This document shows positions 1 through 6,275 of a stretch of 64,000 nucleotides of DNA, in pieces. The stretch lies in IMG/VR virus record IMGVR_UViG_3300036768_000756, positions 1-64,000 of that record. One strand, written 5' to 3'. Every line of letters begins with the position of its first letter. Positions within the stretch are counted from its first letter, which is position 1. Both the position numbers and the translations under genes were made by a program. Under the pieces are notes generated by a model. It was given only the letters and a program-made list of their open reading frames with translations, was not told where the DNA came from and ran no database searches. This DNA comes from a virus.

Positions 1-445
1 CATTCCGGTTTGAATATTCTCTCGTAGTAGGATGTCGGGGGGATAAAGGAAGGGGGTTATAGGGGGGAACCATCAAGGGGGGTCCAGCGCACAAAATTTC
101 TGTTGACGGTTCCCTGTGTACAAATGTACACACCCCCTGTGTACGTTTGTACACACCCCCTGTGTACGTTTGTACACACCCCCCCTGTGTACGTTTGTAC
201 ACAGGGGGCGGGCCGTCCGCGCCGGAACTGAGCCCCCACGAGCCGTGTTCCTGTTTGGCTATCAGCCCGCTGGTTGCCAGCCGCTTGAGTGCGGAATGGA
301 TGCGCGTCCGACTGGTGCGGAACATGCGGGCAAGCTGGCTCGTAGAGCTTGGTCCGCCAACCGCCAGCGCCAGTGCGACCGCGATGTCTGCCCGCGACAT
401 GCCTCGCGATGCTAGGCTCTGAATCAGCCCCTGGATGTCTGTCAC
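1..445 (-). CDS. Replication initiator, N-terminal part (cut by left window edge)
   Basis: This is the homologue of the initiator at 33136-34428. It starts at GTG 445, 8 bases after an AGGAGG site, and its start overlaps the stop of the upstream gene (GTGA). The first 75 residues or so form a winged-helix-like region of the same layout as the right copy ('SLASRGMSRADIAVALALA'), but the recognition part is clearly diverged. The next stretch is encoded by the TGTGTAC iterons and reads as a VYKRTQGG-like linker. After it the frame rejoins the right copy at STEILCAGPP, which confirms that the frame is open through the repeats. The C-terminal replication domain lies beyond the window. The role is inferred from the right copy and the iterons: origin binding and replisome recruitment. 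Confidence 0.75.
   Translation of the reverse strand, partial: MTDIQGLIQSLASRGMSRADIAVALALAVGGPSSTSQLARMFRTSRTRIHSALKRLATSGLIAKQEHGSWGLSSGADGPPPVYKRTQGGCVQTYTGGVYKRTQGVCTFVHREPSTEILCAGPPLMVPPYNPLPLSPRHPTTREYSNRN
87..108. other. Conserved A/T-rich element beside the iterons
   Basis: The 22 bases from 87 to 108 (core CACAAAATTTCTGTTGAC) are identical at 34028-34049 in the right unit, although the adjacent iterons are completely different. It is the most A/T-rich short stretch near either iteron array, so it could be the unwinding element of the origin. It also encodes STEILCAG of the initiator, so protein conservation could explain part of the identity. The origin role is inference. Confidence 0.4.
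115..203. repeat. Origin iterons, TGTGTAC family (4 copies)
   Basis: Four 18-bp units of the form TGTGTAC-NNNN-GTACACA lie at 115-132, 138-155, 161-178 and 186-203. Spacing is 23, 23 and 25 bp, separated by C-tracts. Each unit is itself an inverted repeat, as expected for a dimeric or two-headed binding protein. They lie inside the initiator coding sequence, as the lambda origin iterons lie inside gene O. The right unit has an unrelated iteron family at the same place. Not a CRISPR array: units are palindromic and spacers are only 5-7 bp. Confidence 0.8.
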
Positions 446-1089
446 GATCCACCTCCTAGTGCGCGCTCAATATCACGGAGGGCCAGGGCAGCCAACAACC
501 CGACGCTGCCGATCACCTCGTCTGCCACGACGTTCCGCTGCCCTCCTAGTCCACGAATCCGTTCCCGCCACACGAGCCACCTCCACTGGCACCGCGCGAG
601 CCTATTCGCCGCAGCGAGCAGCCACCTGGGCCGGACGTAACGCACGGCGTGATCCAGCCAGTGCGTCGGTGCCCATGCCCCAGGCCCCCATCGTGTCCGT
701 CGCAGTGCGAGGTATCGCCGGGCCGGCTCGACCATCCAGGGGTGCTCGATGCGCACGTCGGCCAGGTGCCGCGCATGCTCGGCGGTGATGCTGCGGATGG
801 TGGTATCGAACTCCTCCGGCTGCATCCGCATGCCTGCAGCCATGGCCTGCACGGCCCACGGGTCCCACTGGTCGATCTCCGCGGCGTCGGTGTAGCCGAG
901 GGCCGCGTCCAGCAGCGCTGTGTGTGCCATGGCATGCCAGAGCTCCTCGTACTCCGATCTGTGGCGTGGCCGCGGGGGCACGATGTCGCCCTCGTAGTGC
1001 TGATATCGCGGCCCGATGCGGGATGGCTTGGGGCCGAATTTTCCGAGCCGGAGGCCGTAGCTACGTCGTGATTGCGGTTTGCCCATCAT
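442..1089 (-). CDS. Conserved protein of the replication operon, function unknown
   Basis: A 215-residue protein rich in Trp and Arg (DQWDPWAVQAMAAGMRM, WRWLVWRER). I do not recognise its family. It is first in a minus-strand operon, and its TGA overlaps the initiator start (GTGA), so the two are translationally coupled. A partner of similar sequence is at 34425-35069. The frame is open back to an ATG at 1119, but both copies align from M-x-GKP (1089 here), and a weak promoter would start transcription at about 1091. No Shine-Dalgarno precedes any candidate start, so the mRNA may be leaderless. No membrane segment or signal peptide is visible. It may be a replication accessory or regulator, from position only. 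Confidence 0.75.
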   Translation of the reverse strand: MMGKPQSRRSYGLRLGKFGPKPSRIGPRYQHYEGDIVPPRPRHRSEYEELWHAMAHTALLDAALGYTDAAEIDQWDPWAVQAMAAGMRMQPEEFDTTIRSITAEHARHLADVRIEHPWMVEPARRYLALRRTRWGPGAWAPTHWLDHAVRYVRPRWLLAAANRLARCQWRWLVWRERIRGLGGQRNVVADEVIGSVGLLAALALRDIERALGGGS

Positions 1090-1097
1090 GGCGCGGC

Positions 1098-1126
1098 CAA
1101 ATGCCACGATTCGCAGCAATCGTCAA
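1098..1126 (-). promoter_or_regulatory. Minus-strand promoter of the replication operon (weak -10)
   Basis: TTGACG (1126-1121), a 17-base spacer, then CATTTG (1103-1098). The right unit has TTGACC-17-CATTGC at the matching place. The predicted start is at about 1091, 2 bases before ATG 1089. The -35 is good and the -10 poor, so activation or a different start is possible. It is back to back with the plus-strand early promoter. Confidence 0.4.
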
Positions 1127-1145
1127 CGCTCGATTCAGGGCGCGC

Positions 1146-1174
1146 TTGACATATGTCACGCGTTGGGGTATGTT
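1146..1174 (+). promoter_or_regulatory. Early plus-strand promoter
   Basis: TTGACA (1146-1151), a 17-base spacer and TATGTT (1169-1174) form a strong sigma70-type promoter. The same TTGACA-17-TATGTT is present at 35126-35154 in the right unit despite sequence change in the spacer. It would start transcription at about 1181, directly upstream of a palindromic element and the RBS of the first early gene. Confidence 0.8.
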
Positions 1175-1184
1175 TCTGCCAACG

Positions 1185-1204
1185 ATTGGCGCCAATGTTG
1201 GCGC
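1185..1204. promoter_or_regulatory. Candidate operator: ATTGGCGCCAAT palindrome plus half-site
   Basis: A perfect 12-bp palindrome ATTGGCGCCAAT (1185-1196) is followed one base later by a second TTGGCGC half-site. It lies between the early promoter and the AAAGGAGGT ribosome site. The right unit keeps the palindrome and half-site (35165-35185) while the surrounding bases vary. A repressor bound here would block early transcription. The regulator is unknown; the HTH/RHH protein of this operon is one candidate. Confidence 0.5.
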
Positions 1205-1219
1205 AAAAGGAGGTTGGTT

Positions 1220-1972
1220 ATGAGTGACGAGAGAGAGGTTCAACCATTGGAGCCGGCAGCACCACCGGCTCCCCCGCCGGTGATCGGCGGCGGCGTGGCC
1301 ACGATCGAGCAAGCCAGGGCCGTCGCCAAAGAGCTGGCACGTGTGATCGAGGAGTGCCAGCTCTACGTTACGCTCCGTGGGAGCCAGCGCCACGTGCGCG
1401 TCGAGGGCTGGCTCACCCTCGGCGCGATGCTGGGATTGACCGCCAGGGAGGTGAGCTGCGACGAGCGCGACGGTGTGTACGTGGCCACCGTCGAGGTGGT
1501 GAATTCCCGCGGCCACGTGCTGGCCAGGGCATCGGCGGAATGCGGCGCGCCCGACGAGCTCGACCGCCACGGGCAACCCGTGTGGGCGAACCGGCCGCGA
1601 TACGCCAGGCGCGGCATGGCGGTGACGCGGGCGACATCGCGGGCACTGCGCATGGCTTTGGGCTGGATTATGCCCTTGGCCGGGTACTCGGGCACACCGG
1701 CCGAGGACATCGAGCCCATCCGCGACGACATCGAACGAGAGGCCGAGCGGCCGCAGCGGCCCCAGAAGCCGAAGCCGCAACCGCGGCCCGCACCAGCGGC
1801 CACTGGCGACGACGAACGCCGCTGGGAGACGGCCATTAGCGCCATCCACGAGGCCGAGCGCCTCGTGGGGATGAAGGAGACGCCGGAGGCCACACTCCGG
1901 CAGCGGGGCCTGGAGTGGTGCCGGCGCTACTACGCCGAGCTGCGTGCTCGGCTTGAGGCGATGGAGGTGTAG
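1220..1972 (+). CDS. Early recombination-type protein (annealing or ssDNA-binding candidate)
   Basis: A 250-residue protein starting at ATG 1220 after AAAGGAGGTTGGTT. After a Pro-rich N-terminus it has a conserved core with GWLTLGAMLG, then YARRGMAVTRATSRALRMAL and GWIMPLAGYSGTPAED. I recognise this pattern from early proteins of other phages, where it sits near exonucleases, but I cannot name the family firmly. Two genes downstream is a Cas4-like nuclease, an arrangement typical of phage exonuclease/annealing pairs. The C-terminal 70 residues are Pro/Lys-rich and then helical. First gene of the early operon. The annealing role is inferred from context and could instead be ssDNA binding. Confidence 0.55.
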   Translation: MSDEREVQPLEPAAPPAPPPVIGGGVATIEQARAVAKELARVIEECQLYVTLRGSQRHVRVEGWLTLGAMLGLTAREVSCDERDGVYVATVEVVNSRGHVLARASAECGAPDELDRHGQPVWANRPRYARRGMAVTRATSRALRMALGWIMPLAGYSGTPAEDIEPIRDDIEREAERPQRPQKPKPQPRPAPAATGDDERRWETAISAIHEAERLVGMKETPEATLRQRGLEWCRRYYAELRARLEAMEV

Positions 1973-1974
1973 CC

Positions 1975-2253
1975 ATGACCCGGCCCAGGAGTTTCCCGGA
2001 GCTACCGATGTACGTCAAGCAGATCCTGCGGGATCGCGACATTGCGGCGTATATGGAGCGACACCCCGATGCGGAGCCGCACGACGCGATGCTGGCGGTC
2101 ATTGACCGCCTGCGTCGTGAGATCGAGATCCTGATCGACGCGCTGCACCACGCGCAGCACGCCATCGACGCGCTGGCGAAACCCTACATCGAGGCGTCGC
2201 GCGCGATCGACCGAGTTTTCCAAGAAATAGCCGAAATGGAGAGGGAGGTGTGA
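1975..2253 (+). CDS. Small helical early protein, function unknown
   Basis: A 92-residue acidic/helical protein beginning two bases after the previous stop. Residues from about 40 to the end (AVIDRLRREIEILIDALHHA) look like a coiled coil, so it probably oligomerises. The right-unit partner (35970-36200) is 76 residues and keeps the pattern 'REYLRQHPDES...IDAILAV' and the C-terminal EMEREV. No known domain recognised. Confidence 0.65.
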   Translation: MTRPRSFPELPMYVKQILRDRDIAAYMERHPDAEPHDAMLAVIDRLRREIEILIDALHHAQHAIDALAKPYIEASRAIDRVFQEIAEMEREV

Positions 2254-2254
2254 C

Positions 2255-2437
2255 ATGAGGATAACTTTCATCACGTTGACGTTCTGTCCCGTCTGCGGTA
2301 CTTGGCACGCGACGACCAGCGGCCACATCAGCTGGCGCGAGCACCAATTCTGGTGCTCTGCGCACCCGGAGCCAGTCAAGTGCACCGGAACGGCGTCGTT
2401 CCCGCGGATCGATTTCTCAGGAGGTGACGAATGCTAG
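2255..2437 (+). CDS. Small Cys-rich (zinc-ribbon-like) protein
   Basis: A 60-residue protein with CPVC near the N-terminus (residues 11-14), then single Cys and His residues (TWHA, REHQFWCSAH, VKC). The pattern suggests a small zinc-binding fold, but the spacing fits no family I can name. RBS GGGAGGTGTGAC overlaps the end of the upstream gene. It is strongly conserved in the right unit (36202-36384), including HQFWCS and KCTGT. Confidence 0.65.
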   Translation: MRITFITLTFCPVCGTWHATTSGHISWREHQFWCSAHPEPVKCTGTASFPRIDFSGGDEC

Positions 2438-3327
2438 TCGAGCGACTTATCTCACATGCAGAGTCAAGCCGTGCGGCACGGCCCGCCAAGCCGGCCGCGT
2501 GGAACATTGGTCGCTGCGTACGGATGCTGTGGGCGGGCGCCCACGGCATCCCGCCGAGCGACCCGCCAAGCGGGCGGCAGGTCATGTCATTTGACCTGGG
2601 GAGCCGCATCGAGGACGCAGTGATGGACTACCTGCAGCAGGCCGGGATCGGCCACATCCGGCCCCTCGGCCGTGAGGATGCGGTGCACGTGCCCTGGCTC
2701 GATGCGGACGTGCGACCGGATGCGCTCATCGAGCTCGATCGTGAGCTCACGTGGCCAGACGAACTGGGGCTCGTGACGGTTGCGGGCATCGACTACCAGC
2801 AGCCGCCCAAGCCAGGTGAGATCGTGGTGCTCGAGGTTAAGTCGATGTCTGACTACAGTTTTGATAGGGCCTGTCGAGGCGTAGTTGATGACGCATACCT
2901 AGCACAATGTCAGGTTTATATGCACGCCCTCGACTGCCGCTGGGCCTTGCTTGTCGCCTACCGCAAGGAAACCAGCCACCTAACGGAGGTCTGGATCCCG
3001 CGGAGCAAGCTCATCATCGACGGCTTGCGGGCCAAGGCGGAATGGGCCTTTGCTGACCGATGCCCCTCGCGGCCCTACGAGCTGGAATCCGCCTGCCCGG
3101 GCATTGCCGAGGGCCGCTGCATCAATGGCCGCACGCCAGGCCGCGGACAGCCGCACTCCGAGTGCGGCGGAACGGGGCTCATGCCTGGCGGACCATACAT
3201 CCCGGCATACCCGTGCGGCTACTGTGATTACCGCACCTGGTGCTGGGGCGACCTGGAGCCGGTCGTGGCGCGCATCGGGTCGCGATGGGTGCCGCGGTTC
3301 CGGCCGCGGAACGGAGGTGCATCATGA
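2431..3327 (+). CDS. Cas4/RecB-like PD-(D/E)XK nuclease with Fe-S cysteines
   Basis: A 298-residue nuclease. The active site reads D97 in RPDALIE, E135-x-K137 in VLEVKS, and a Gln-rich QCQVY at about 159-163, the order of the RecB/Cas4 PD-(D/E)XK superfamily. One Cys near the N-terminus (C29) and a C-terminal trio (C262, C265, C271 in PCGYCDYRTWC) match the four-cysteine iron-sulfur arrangement of Cas4 and AddB. It most likely processes DNA ends for phage recombination together with the protein at 1220-1972. ATG 2431 follows AGGAGGTGACGA and overlaps the upstream stop by 7 bases. No CRISPR array or other cas gene is nearby, so a CRISPR role is not indicated. Confidence 0.85.
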   Translation: MLVERLISHAESSRAARPAKPAAWNIGRCVRMLWAGAHGIPPSDPPSGRQVMSFDLGSRIEDAVMDYLQQAGIGHIRPLGREDAVHVPWLDADVRPDALIELDRELTWPDELGLVTVAGIDYQQPPKPGEIVVLEVKSMSDYSFDRACRGVVDDAYLAQCQVYMHALDCRWALLVAYRKETSHLTEVWIPRSKLIIDGLRAKAEWAFADRCPSRPYELESACPGIAEGRCINGRTPGRGQPHSECGGTGLMPGGPYIPAYPCGYCDYRTWCWGDLEPVVARIGSRWVPRFRPRNGGAS

Positions 3328-3572
3328 GGATCGACACGCGAGACATTCGGCTGGCGCGCGGGCTCGTGCGCCGATGGGCGCGCGACCTGGCAACGGCCAT
3401 GCTCCGCCGCGCCGAGCACGATCCGCGCGTGCTCGCTGGCAGGCGGGAGCACTACCTGGCGCGGATCGGGCACGACGTGATCATCTGCACGGACGTGATC
3501 GACGAGTGCGGCGAACTCGTGTGGGTGTATCGGTACGCCCTACAGGGAGGCGACTATGCCTGGGTCAACTGA
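3324..3572 (+). CDS. Small basic early protein, function unknown
   Basis: An 82-residue protein. ATG 3324 overlaps the nuclease stop (ATGA) and is preceded by GGAGGTGC. The N-terminal half is Arg-rich and helical (RGLVRRWARDLATAMLRRAEHD); the C-terminal half looks like beta strand (HDVIICTDVIDE, LVWVYRYAL). The right partner at 37274-37522 has the same length. No family recognised. Confidence 0.7.
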   Translation: MRIDTRDIRLARGLVRRWARDLATAMLRRAEHDPRVLAGRREHYLARIGHDVIICTDVIDECGELVWVYRYALQGGDYAWVN

Positions 3573-3855
3573 ATGGCTCACGTACCCCGAGGCCGCAGCA
3601 CGCCTCGGTACTACGGTGCAGGGCGTTCAACGGCTCGTGCGATTGGGCCTCATCGAGGCGCGGGAGCGGCGTATCCGCGCGTCGAGCGTGGAGGACTACA
3701 TCCGGCAGGGACATGCAGTGCTGCCTGGCGTGTTCCGCAGGCTGATCGTGCAATTGCCGCCGGATCTCGCCGAACGGCTGCGGCAGACGGCACAGCAGCG
3801 GCACACATCGATGTCCGAGGTGATCCGGCAGGCCCTCAGGGAGGTGCTATCATGA
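3556..3855 (+). CDS. Fused helix-turn-helix / ribbon-helix-helix DNA-binding protein
   Basis: A 99-residue protein with two DNA-binding folds. Residues 6-50 (WLTYPEAAARLGTTVQGVQRL... ending SSVEDYI) match the excisionase/MerR-like HTH that reads 'tyPEAAarLGts...v..lvr.G.i'. Residues 61-98 (RLIVQLPPDLAERL, then TSMSEVIRQALREVL) match an Arc/CopG-type ribbon-helix-helix. This pairing in one chain is uncommon. It overlaps the previous gene by 17 bases and is translationally coupled to the next (ATGA). It is the only clear transcription-factor-like protein in the window, so it is a candidate regulator of the early operator. An excisionase role is less likely, as no integrase is present. Confidence 0.8.
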   Translation: MPGSTEWLTYPEAAARLGTTVQGVQRLVRLGLIEARERRIRASSVEDYIRQGHAVLPGVFRRLIVQLPPDLAERLRQTAQQRHTSMSEVIRQALREVLS

Positions 3856-4187
3856 CGCGATGTGATCTCTGCTGGGCGGGCCTCGGGCTCTGGGTGCACC
3901 TATACACCGACCCAGAGCACGCCAACGTGCTCGATGACATGACGCTCAGCCTCGCAACCCTCGTGGTGCACGCCGTCTGCGGCTCGATGGTGCCCCCATG
4001 GGGCAAGGATCCGGCTAAGCTGCTCGACGAGATCCACGGCATGGCCCACCGCATGGTGGAGCGGTATGCGCGACTGCTGCTGGAGCGCGCGGAGATCGCA
4101 TGCCGCGAGGCGCGCGAGGCGGGCGACCAGGCGCGAGCGCGGGGAATCCAAACCAACATCGATCTCTTGCAGCTAGCGAGGGAGTGA
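3852..4187 (+). CDS. Small CxxC helical protein (paralogue of 5125-5484)
   Basis: A 111-residue protein starting at ATG 3852 (overlapping the upstream stop as ATGA). The N-terminus has RCDLCW, then a helical body with VVHAVCGSMV and DEIHGMAHRMV. The gene two positions downstream (5125-5484) has the same plan (QCKLCA, MAVCSWIV, AIHGDMHQVM), so the two look like ancient duplicates. Function unknown; metal binding through the CxxC is possible. The right partner is 37802-38137. Confidence 0.7.
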   Translation: MTRCDLCWAGLGLWVHLYTDPEHANVLDDMTLSLATLVVHAVCGSMVPPWGKDPAKLLDEIHGMAHRMVERYARLLLERAEIACREAREAGDQARARGIQTNIDLLQLARE

Positions 4188-4197
4188 GGAGGGGGAG

Positions 4198-5112
4198 ATG
4201 CGATCGGTAGTGCGATGGTATGGCGGCAAAGGGCGCATGATCGCAAAGCTCCTGCGCCATGTTCCGCAAGGGGGGCGACCGTACTGCGAGCCCTACATGG
4301 GAGGGGCGTCGCTGTTTTTTGCCCGAAAGCCGGCGGCCGTCGAAGTATTGAATGACTTGAACGGTGATCTCGTGAATCTGTTCCGCTGCTTACAGGATCC
4401 GAAGACGTTTCCGGAGCTTCAGCATCGGATCCGGTACACGCTCTATTCGCGGGCCGAGTTTGGCCGGGCGATTGACATTTTAAACGGCGATGAGACCGAC
4501 CCCGTGCTGCGCGCATGGGCCATGTTTGTTGCGGCTAATCAGAGTTTTGCCGGAAAATATGATGTCATCGGGAATTGGGGGAAGGCGATTCACGAAAGCG
4601 CTAGGGGCATTGCCGCAGAGAACAACAAGTGGATCATGAGGCTGTCCATGCTGGAGGATTGGCATCGCCGGCTCCTGATGGTGCAGATTGATAACCGCGA
4701 TGCGCTTGAGGTGATCCGATACTACGACAACCTAGATGCCGTGTTTTACCTTGACCCGCCCCATCATCCAGATACGTGGGATGTGAGCCAGGGCTATGAT
4801 CACGTGGCGGACGCGAGTCACCACGAGCAGTTGGTTGAGCTTATTCTGCAATGTAAGGGCACTGTCGTGCTGTCTGGGTACGACCATCCGATATATCAGT
4901 CGCTCATAGAGAACGGCTGGACAGTGACGACATACGAAACTGTCGCCTATGCCGCCGGGCGCGTTCGGGGTTCCGGTCTCCAAGGTGCCGGCGCCGCAAT
5001 GGCAAAGGTTCCGCGCATCGAATGTATCTGGTCAAACCCGCGCGCACAGGAGATGCTCGCGGCGCAGCGTGGCATGTTGCCACTCGGAGAAATGGGGAAC
5101 GGTGAGAATTGA
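4198..5112 (+). CDS. Dam-type (D12 class) DNA adenine-N6 methyltransferase
   Basis: A 304-residue protein with the D12-class layout: an N-terminal WYGGKG (residues 8-13), the S-adenosylmethionine loop EPYMGGASLFF, LNDLNGDLVNLFR, catalytic motif IV as LDPPH, and the C-terminal SGYDHPIYQSL and ECIWSNP signatures of phage enzymes. Motif IV is normally DPPY; here the aromatic Tyr is His. The gene is present only in the left unit: the right unit goes straight from 38137 to 38152. Its base composition is less GC-rich and its codons are unlike its neighbours (many -t and -a endings), so it looks like a late insertion. It probably methylates adenines in phage DNA to escape host restriction; the target site is unknown. 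Confidence 0.9.
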   Translation: MRSVVRWYGGKGRMIAKLLRHVPQGGRPYCEPYMGGASLFFARKPAAVEVLNDLNGDLVNLFRCLQDPKTFPELQHRIRYTLYSRAEFGRAIDILNGDETDPVLRAWAMFVAANQSFAGKYDVIGNWGKAIHESARGIAAENNKWIMRLSMLEDWHRRLLMVQIDNRDALEVIRYYDNLDAVFYLDPPHHPDTWDVSQGYDHVADASHHEQLVELILQCKGTVVLSGYDHPIYQSLIENGWTVTTYETVAYAAGRVRGSGLQGAGAAMAKVPRIECIWSNPRAQEMLAAQRGMLPLGEMGNGEN

Positions 5113-5124
5113 GGAGGTGGAATC

Positions 5125-5484
5125 ATGCAATGCAAACTATGTGCTGACGCCATCATGCTGATGGACGCGGTCACAGGTCCGGATCGCAGGTTGCTGCGGC
5201 CCATCTACGACGCCCTGAACGAGGCAGTCACCATGGCGGTGTGCTCGTGGATCGTGAATGGCGCAAGGCTAGGCGAGCTGGGAGAGGTCGTGTCTGCCAT
5301 CCACGGAGACATGCACCAGGTCATGTGCGCCCACTCCGGAGAGCTATTGACCCTGGCGGGCATGGCCGAGGCCCGGTTGCGCACTGCCGGCAACCACCAG
5401 GCGGCTGACTTCATCTCGGTCCGCATCCAGTCGGTAGCGCGGGCCCTAGTGCACGAGCCGTCTGCCACCGGTACGGAGCAGTGA
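5125..5484 (+). CDS. Small CxxC helical protein (paralogue of 3852-4187)
   Basis: A 119-residue protein after GGAGGTGGAATC. It has an N-terminal QCKLCADA, then helices with MAVCSWIVNGARL and AIHGDMHQVM. It resembles the protein at 3852-4187 in the placement of CxxC, the central Cys and the IHG-x-xH motif. In the left unit the methylase separates the pair; in the right unit they are adjacent. No family recognised. Confidence 0.7.
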   Translation: MQCKLCADAIMLMDAVTGPDRRLLRPIYDALNEAVTMAVCSWIVNGARLGELGEVVSAIHGDMHQVMCAHSGELLTLAGMAEARLRTAGNHQAADFISVRIQSVARALVHEPSATGTEQ

Positions 5485-5487
5485 CCC

Positions 5488-5826
5488 ATGCAGATCCGGT
5501 CCATCTATCTGGCACGCCGAGACGGACGCTACCGGCTATGGCTATGCCCGATCCATACATCGCACACGATGCCGCAGGGGCCCCAGGTGATCTGGACGCA
5601 GCACGGACATCCGCCCCGTTTCCGCGTGCTGGGTATCCGTCAGGAGTTCACGACGCTCGAGGACGCTATCCGCGCGGCCGCATCGGACTGGCGGGCTAAG
5701 CGTAGCTACGGGCCGGCCACGGTGCACGTGATAGCCGCATGGGCGCTACCACCCACGGATCGGAGCGTCGAGGCGGCCATCCAGGCTGCTAGGGCGCTCC
5801 TGGCAGCGCGCGGCATTGAGCTCTGA
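5488..5826 (+). CDS. Conserved early protein, function unknown
   Basis: A 112-residue protein starting 3 bases after the previous stop. The N-terminus looks like beta strands (IRSIYLARRDGRYRLWLCP), followed by TLEDAIRAAASDWRAK and a C-terminal helix with PPTDRSVEAAIQAARALLAAR. It is the last gene before the terminator in the left unit. The right-unit partner is 38511-38858. Confidence 0.65.
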   Translation: MQIRSIYLARRDGRYRLWLCPIHTSHTMPQGPQVIWTQHGHPPRFRVLGIRQEFTTLEDAIRAAASDWRAKRSYGPATVHVIAAWALPPTDRSVEAAIQAARALLAARGIEL

Positions 5827-5854
5827 TGTCCGCGGGCCGATGCTCTGCGGCCAC

Positions 5855-5887
5855 AAAAAAGCCCCCGCGGGCGACCACGGGGGCTTT
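5855..5887. terminator. Bidirectional terminator between early and late operons
   Basis: GCCCCCG (5861-5867) pairs with CGGGGGC (5878-5884) around a 10-base loop. On the minus strand the stem is followed by six T, a strong rho-independent signal for the late operon; on the plus strand by TTT only. The same element is at 39726-39758. Confidence 0.85.
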
Positions 5888-5921
5888 GGGTGGCGGGGTG
5901 GGGGGCGGGCCGTCTAGGCGG

Positions 5922-6167
5922 TCACGAGCCGATGATGGGGCCGGAAATGACGCTCACCATGCCCGGCTCGTCAAAGTGCGGCTCGAGGATCTCCCAACCG
6001 AGGAACCGGTACGTCCCGGCATCTGGCTCGTCGGCCTCCAGGGCCCGGATGTGCGGCATAATCGCCAGCCAGGCCTCGCCGGGGGTCCCGGCGTACGTGT
6101 AATGCACGAAGTACCGGTCGTTGACGAACCGGTAGCGGGCTACTGCGCTGCGTGGAAACTGTCCCAT
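5922..6167 (-). CDS. Accessory protein found only in the left unit, function unknown
   Basis: An 81-residue protein on the minus strand, between the TPT-repeat gene and the terminator. ATG 6167 is chosen because the upstream bases (GCGCGAAAGGAGGTTGGTT) almost match the ribosome-site cassette of the first early genes (1201-1219, 35183-35199). Aromatic-rich sequence (YRFVNDRYFVHYTYAG, RFLGWEILEPHF). No domain recognised. A weak TTGATT-17-CATATC lies upstream, so it may have its own promoter. The right unit has no counterpart here; 39760-39830 holds only a hairpin. Confidence 0.6.
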   Translation of the reverse strand: MGQFPRSAVARYRFVNDRYFVHYTYAGTPGEAWLAIMPHIRALEADEPDAGTYRFLGWEILEPHFDEPGMVSVISGPIIGS

Positions 6168-6247
6168 AACCAACCTCCTTTCGCGCCCAGATATGCCACG
6201 CAAGCCCGCACGAATCAAGCCGATATATGCGTGAAATAATCTAATGC

Positions 6248-6275
6248 GTCGCGCGCGACACTAGCAGCCCGGGCT
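6248..6275. other. Two short palindromes after the TPT-repeat gene
   Basis: GTCGCGCGCGAC (6248-6259) and AGCCCGGGCT (6266-6275) are perfect palindromes between the late gene ending at 6291 and the accessory gene. They may be hairpin signals or protein sites. No T-run follows, so a standalone terminator is unlikely. Confidence 0.3.

Noticed and set aside
115-203. Short regular repeats as a CRISPR array
   Set aside because: Units are palindromic, spacers are 5-7 bp C-tracts, and the array is coding. Iterons fit; CRISPR does not.
57-452. Minus-strand 131-residue frame across the left iterons
   Set aside because: It is one base out of register with the GTG 445 frame, which matches the right-unit initiator on both sides of the repeats. 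The frame has no partner in the right unit.
2431-3327. Cas4-like gene as part of a CRISPR-Cas locus
   Set aside because: No repeats of CRISPR type, no cas1, cas2 or effector gene. The neighbours are phage early genes.
3556-3855. Excisionase function for the HTH/RHH protein
   Set aside because: No integrase or attachment site was found in a complete unit, so a transcriptional regulator is the more economical reading.
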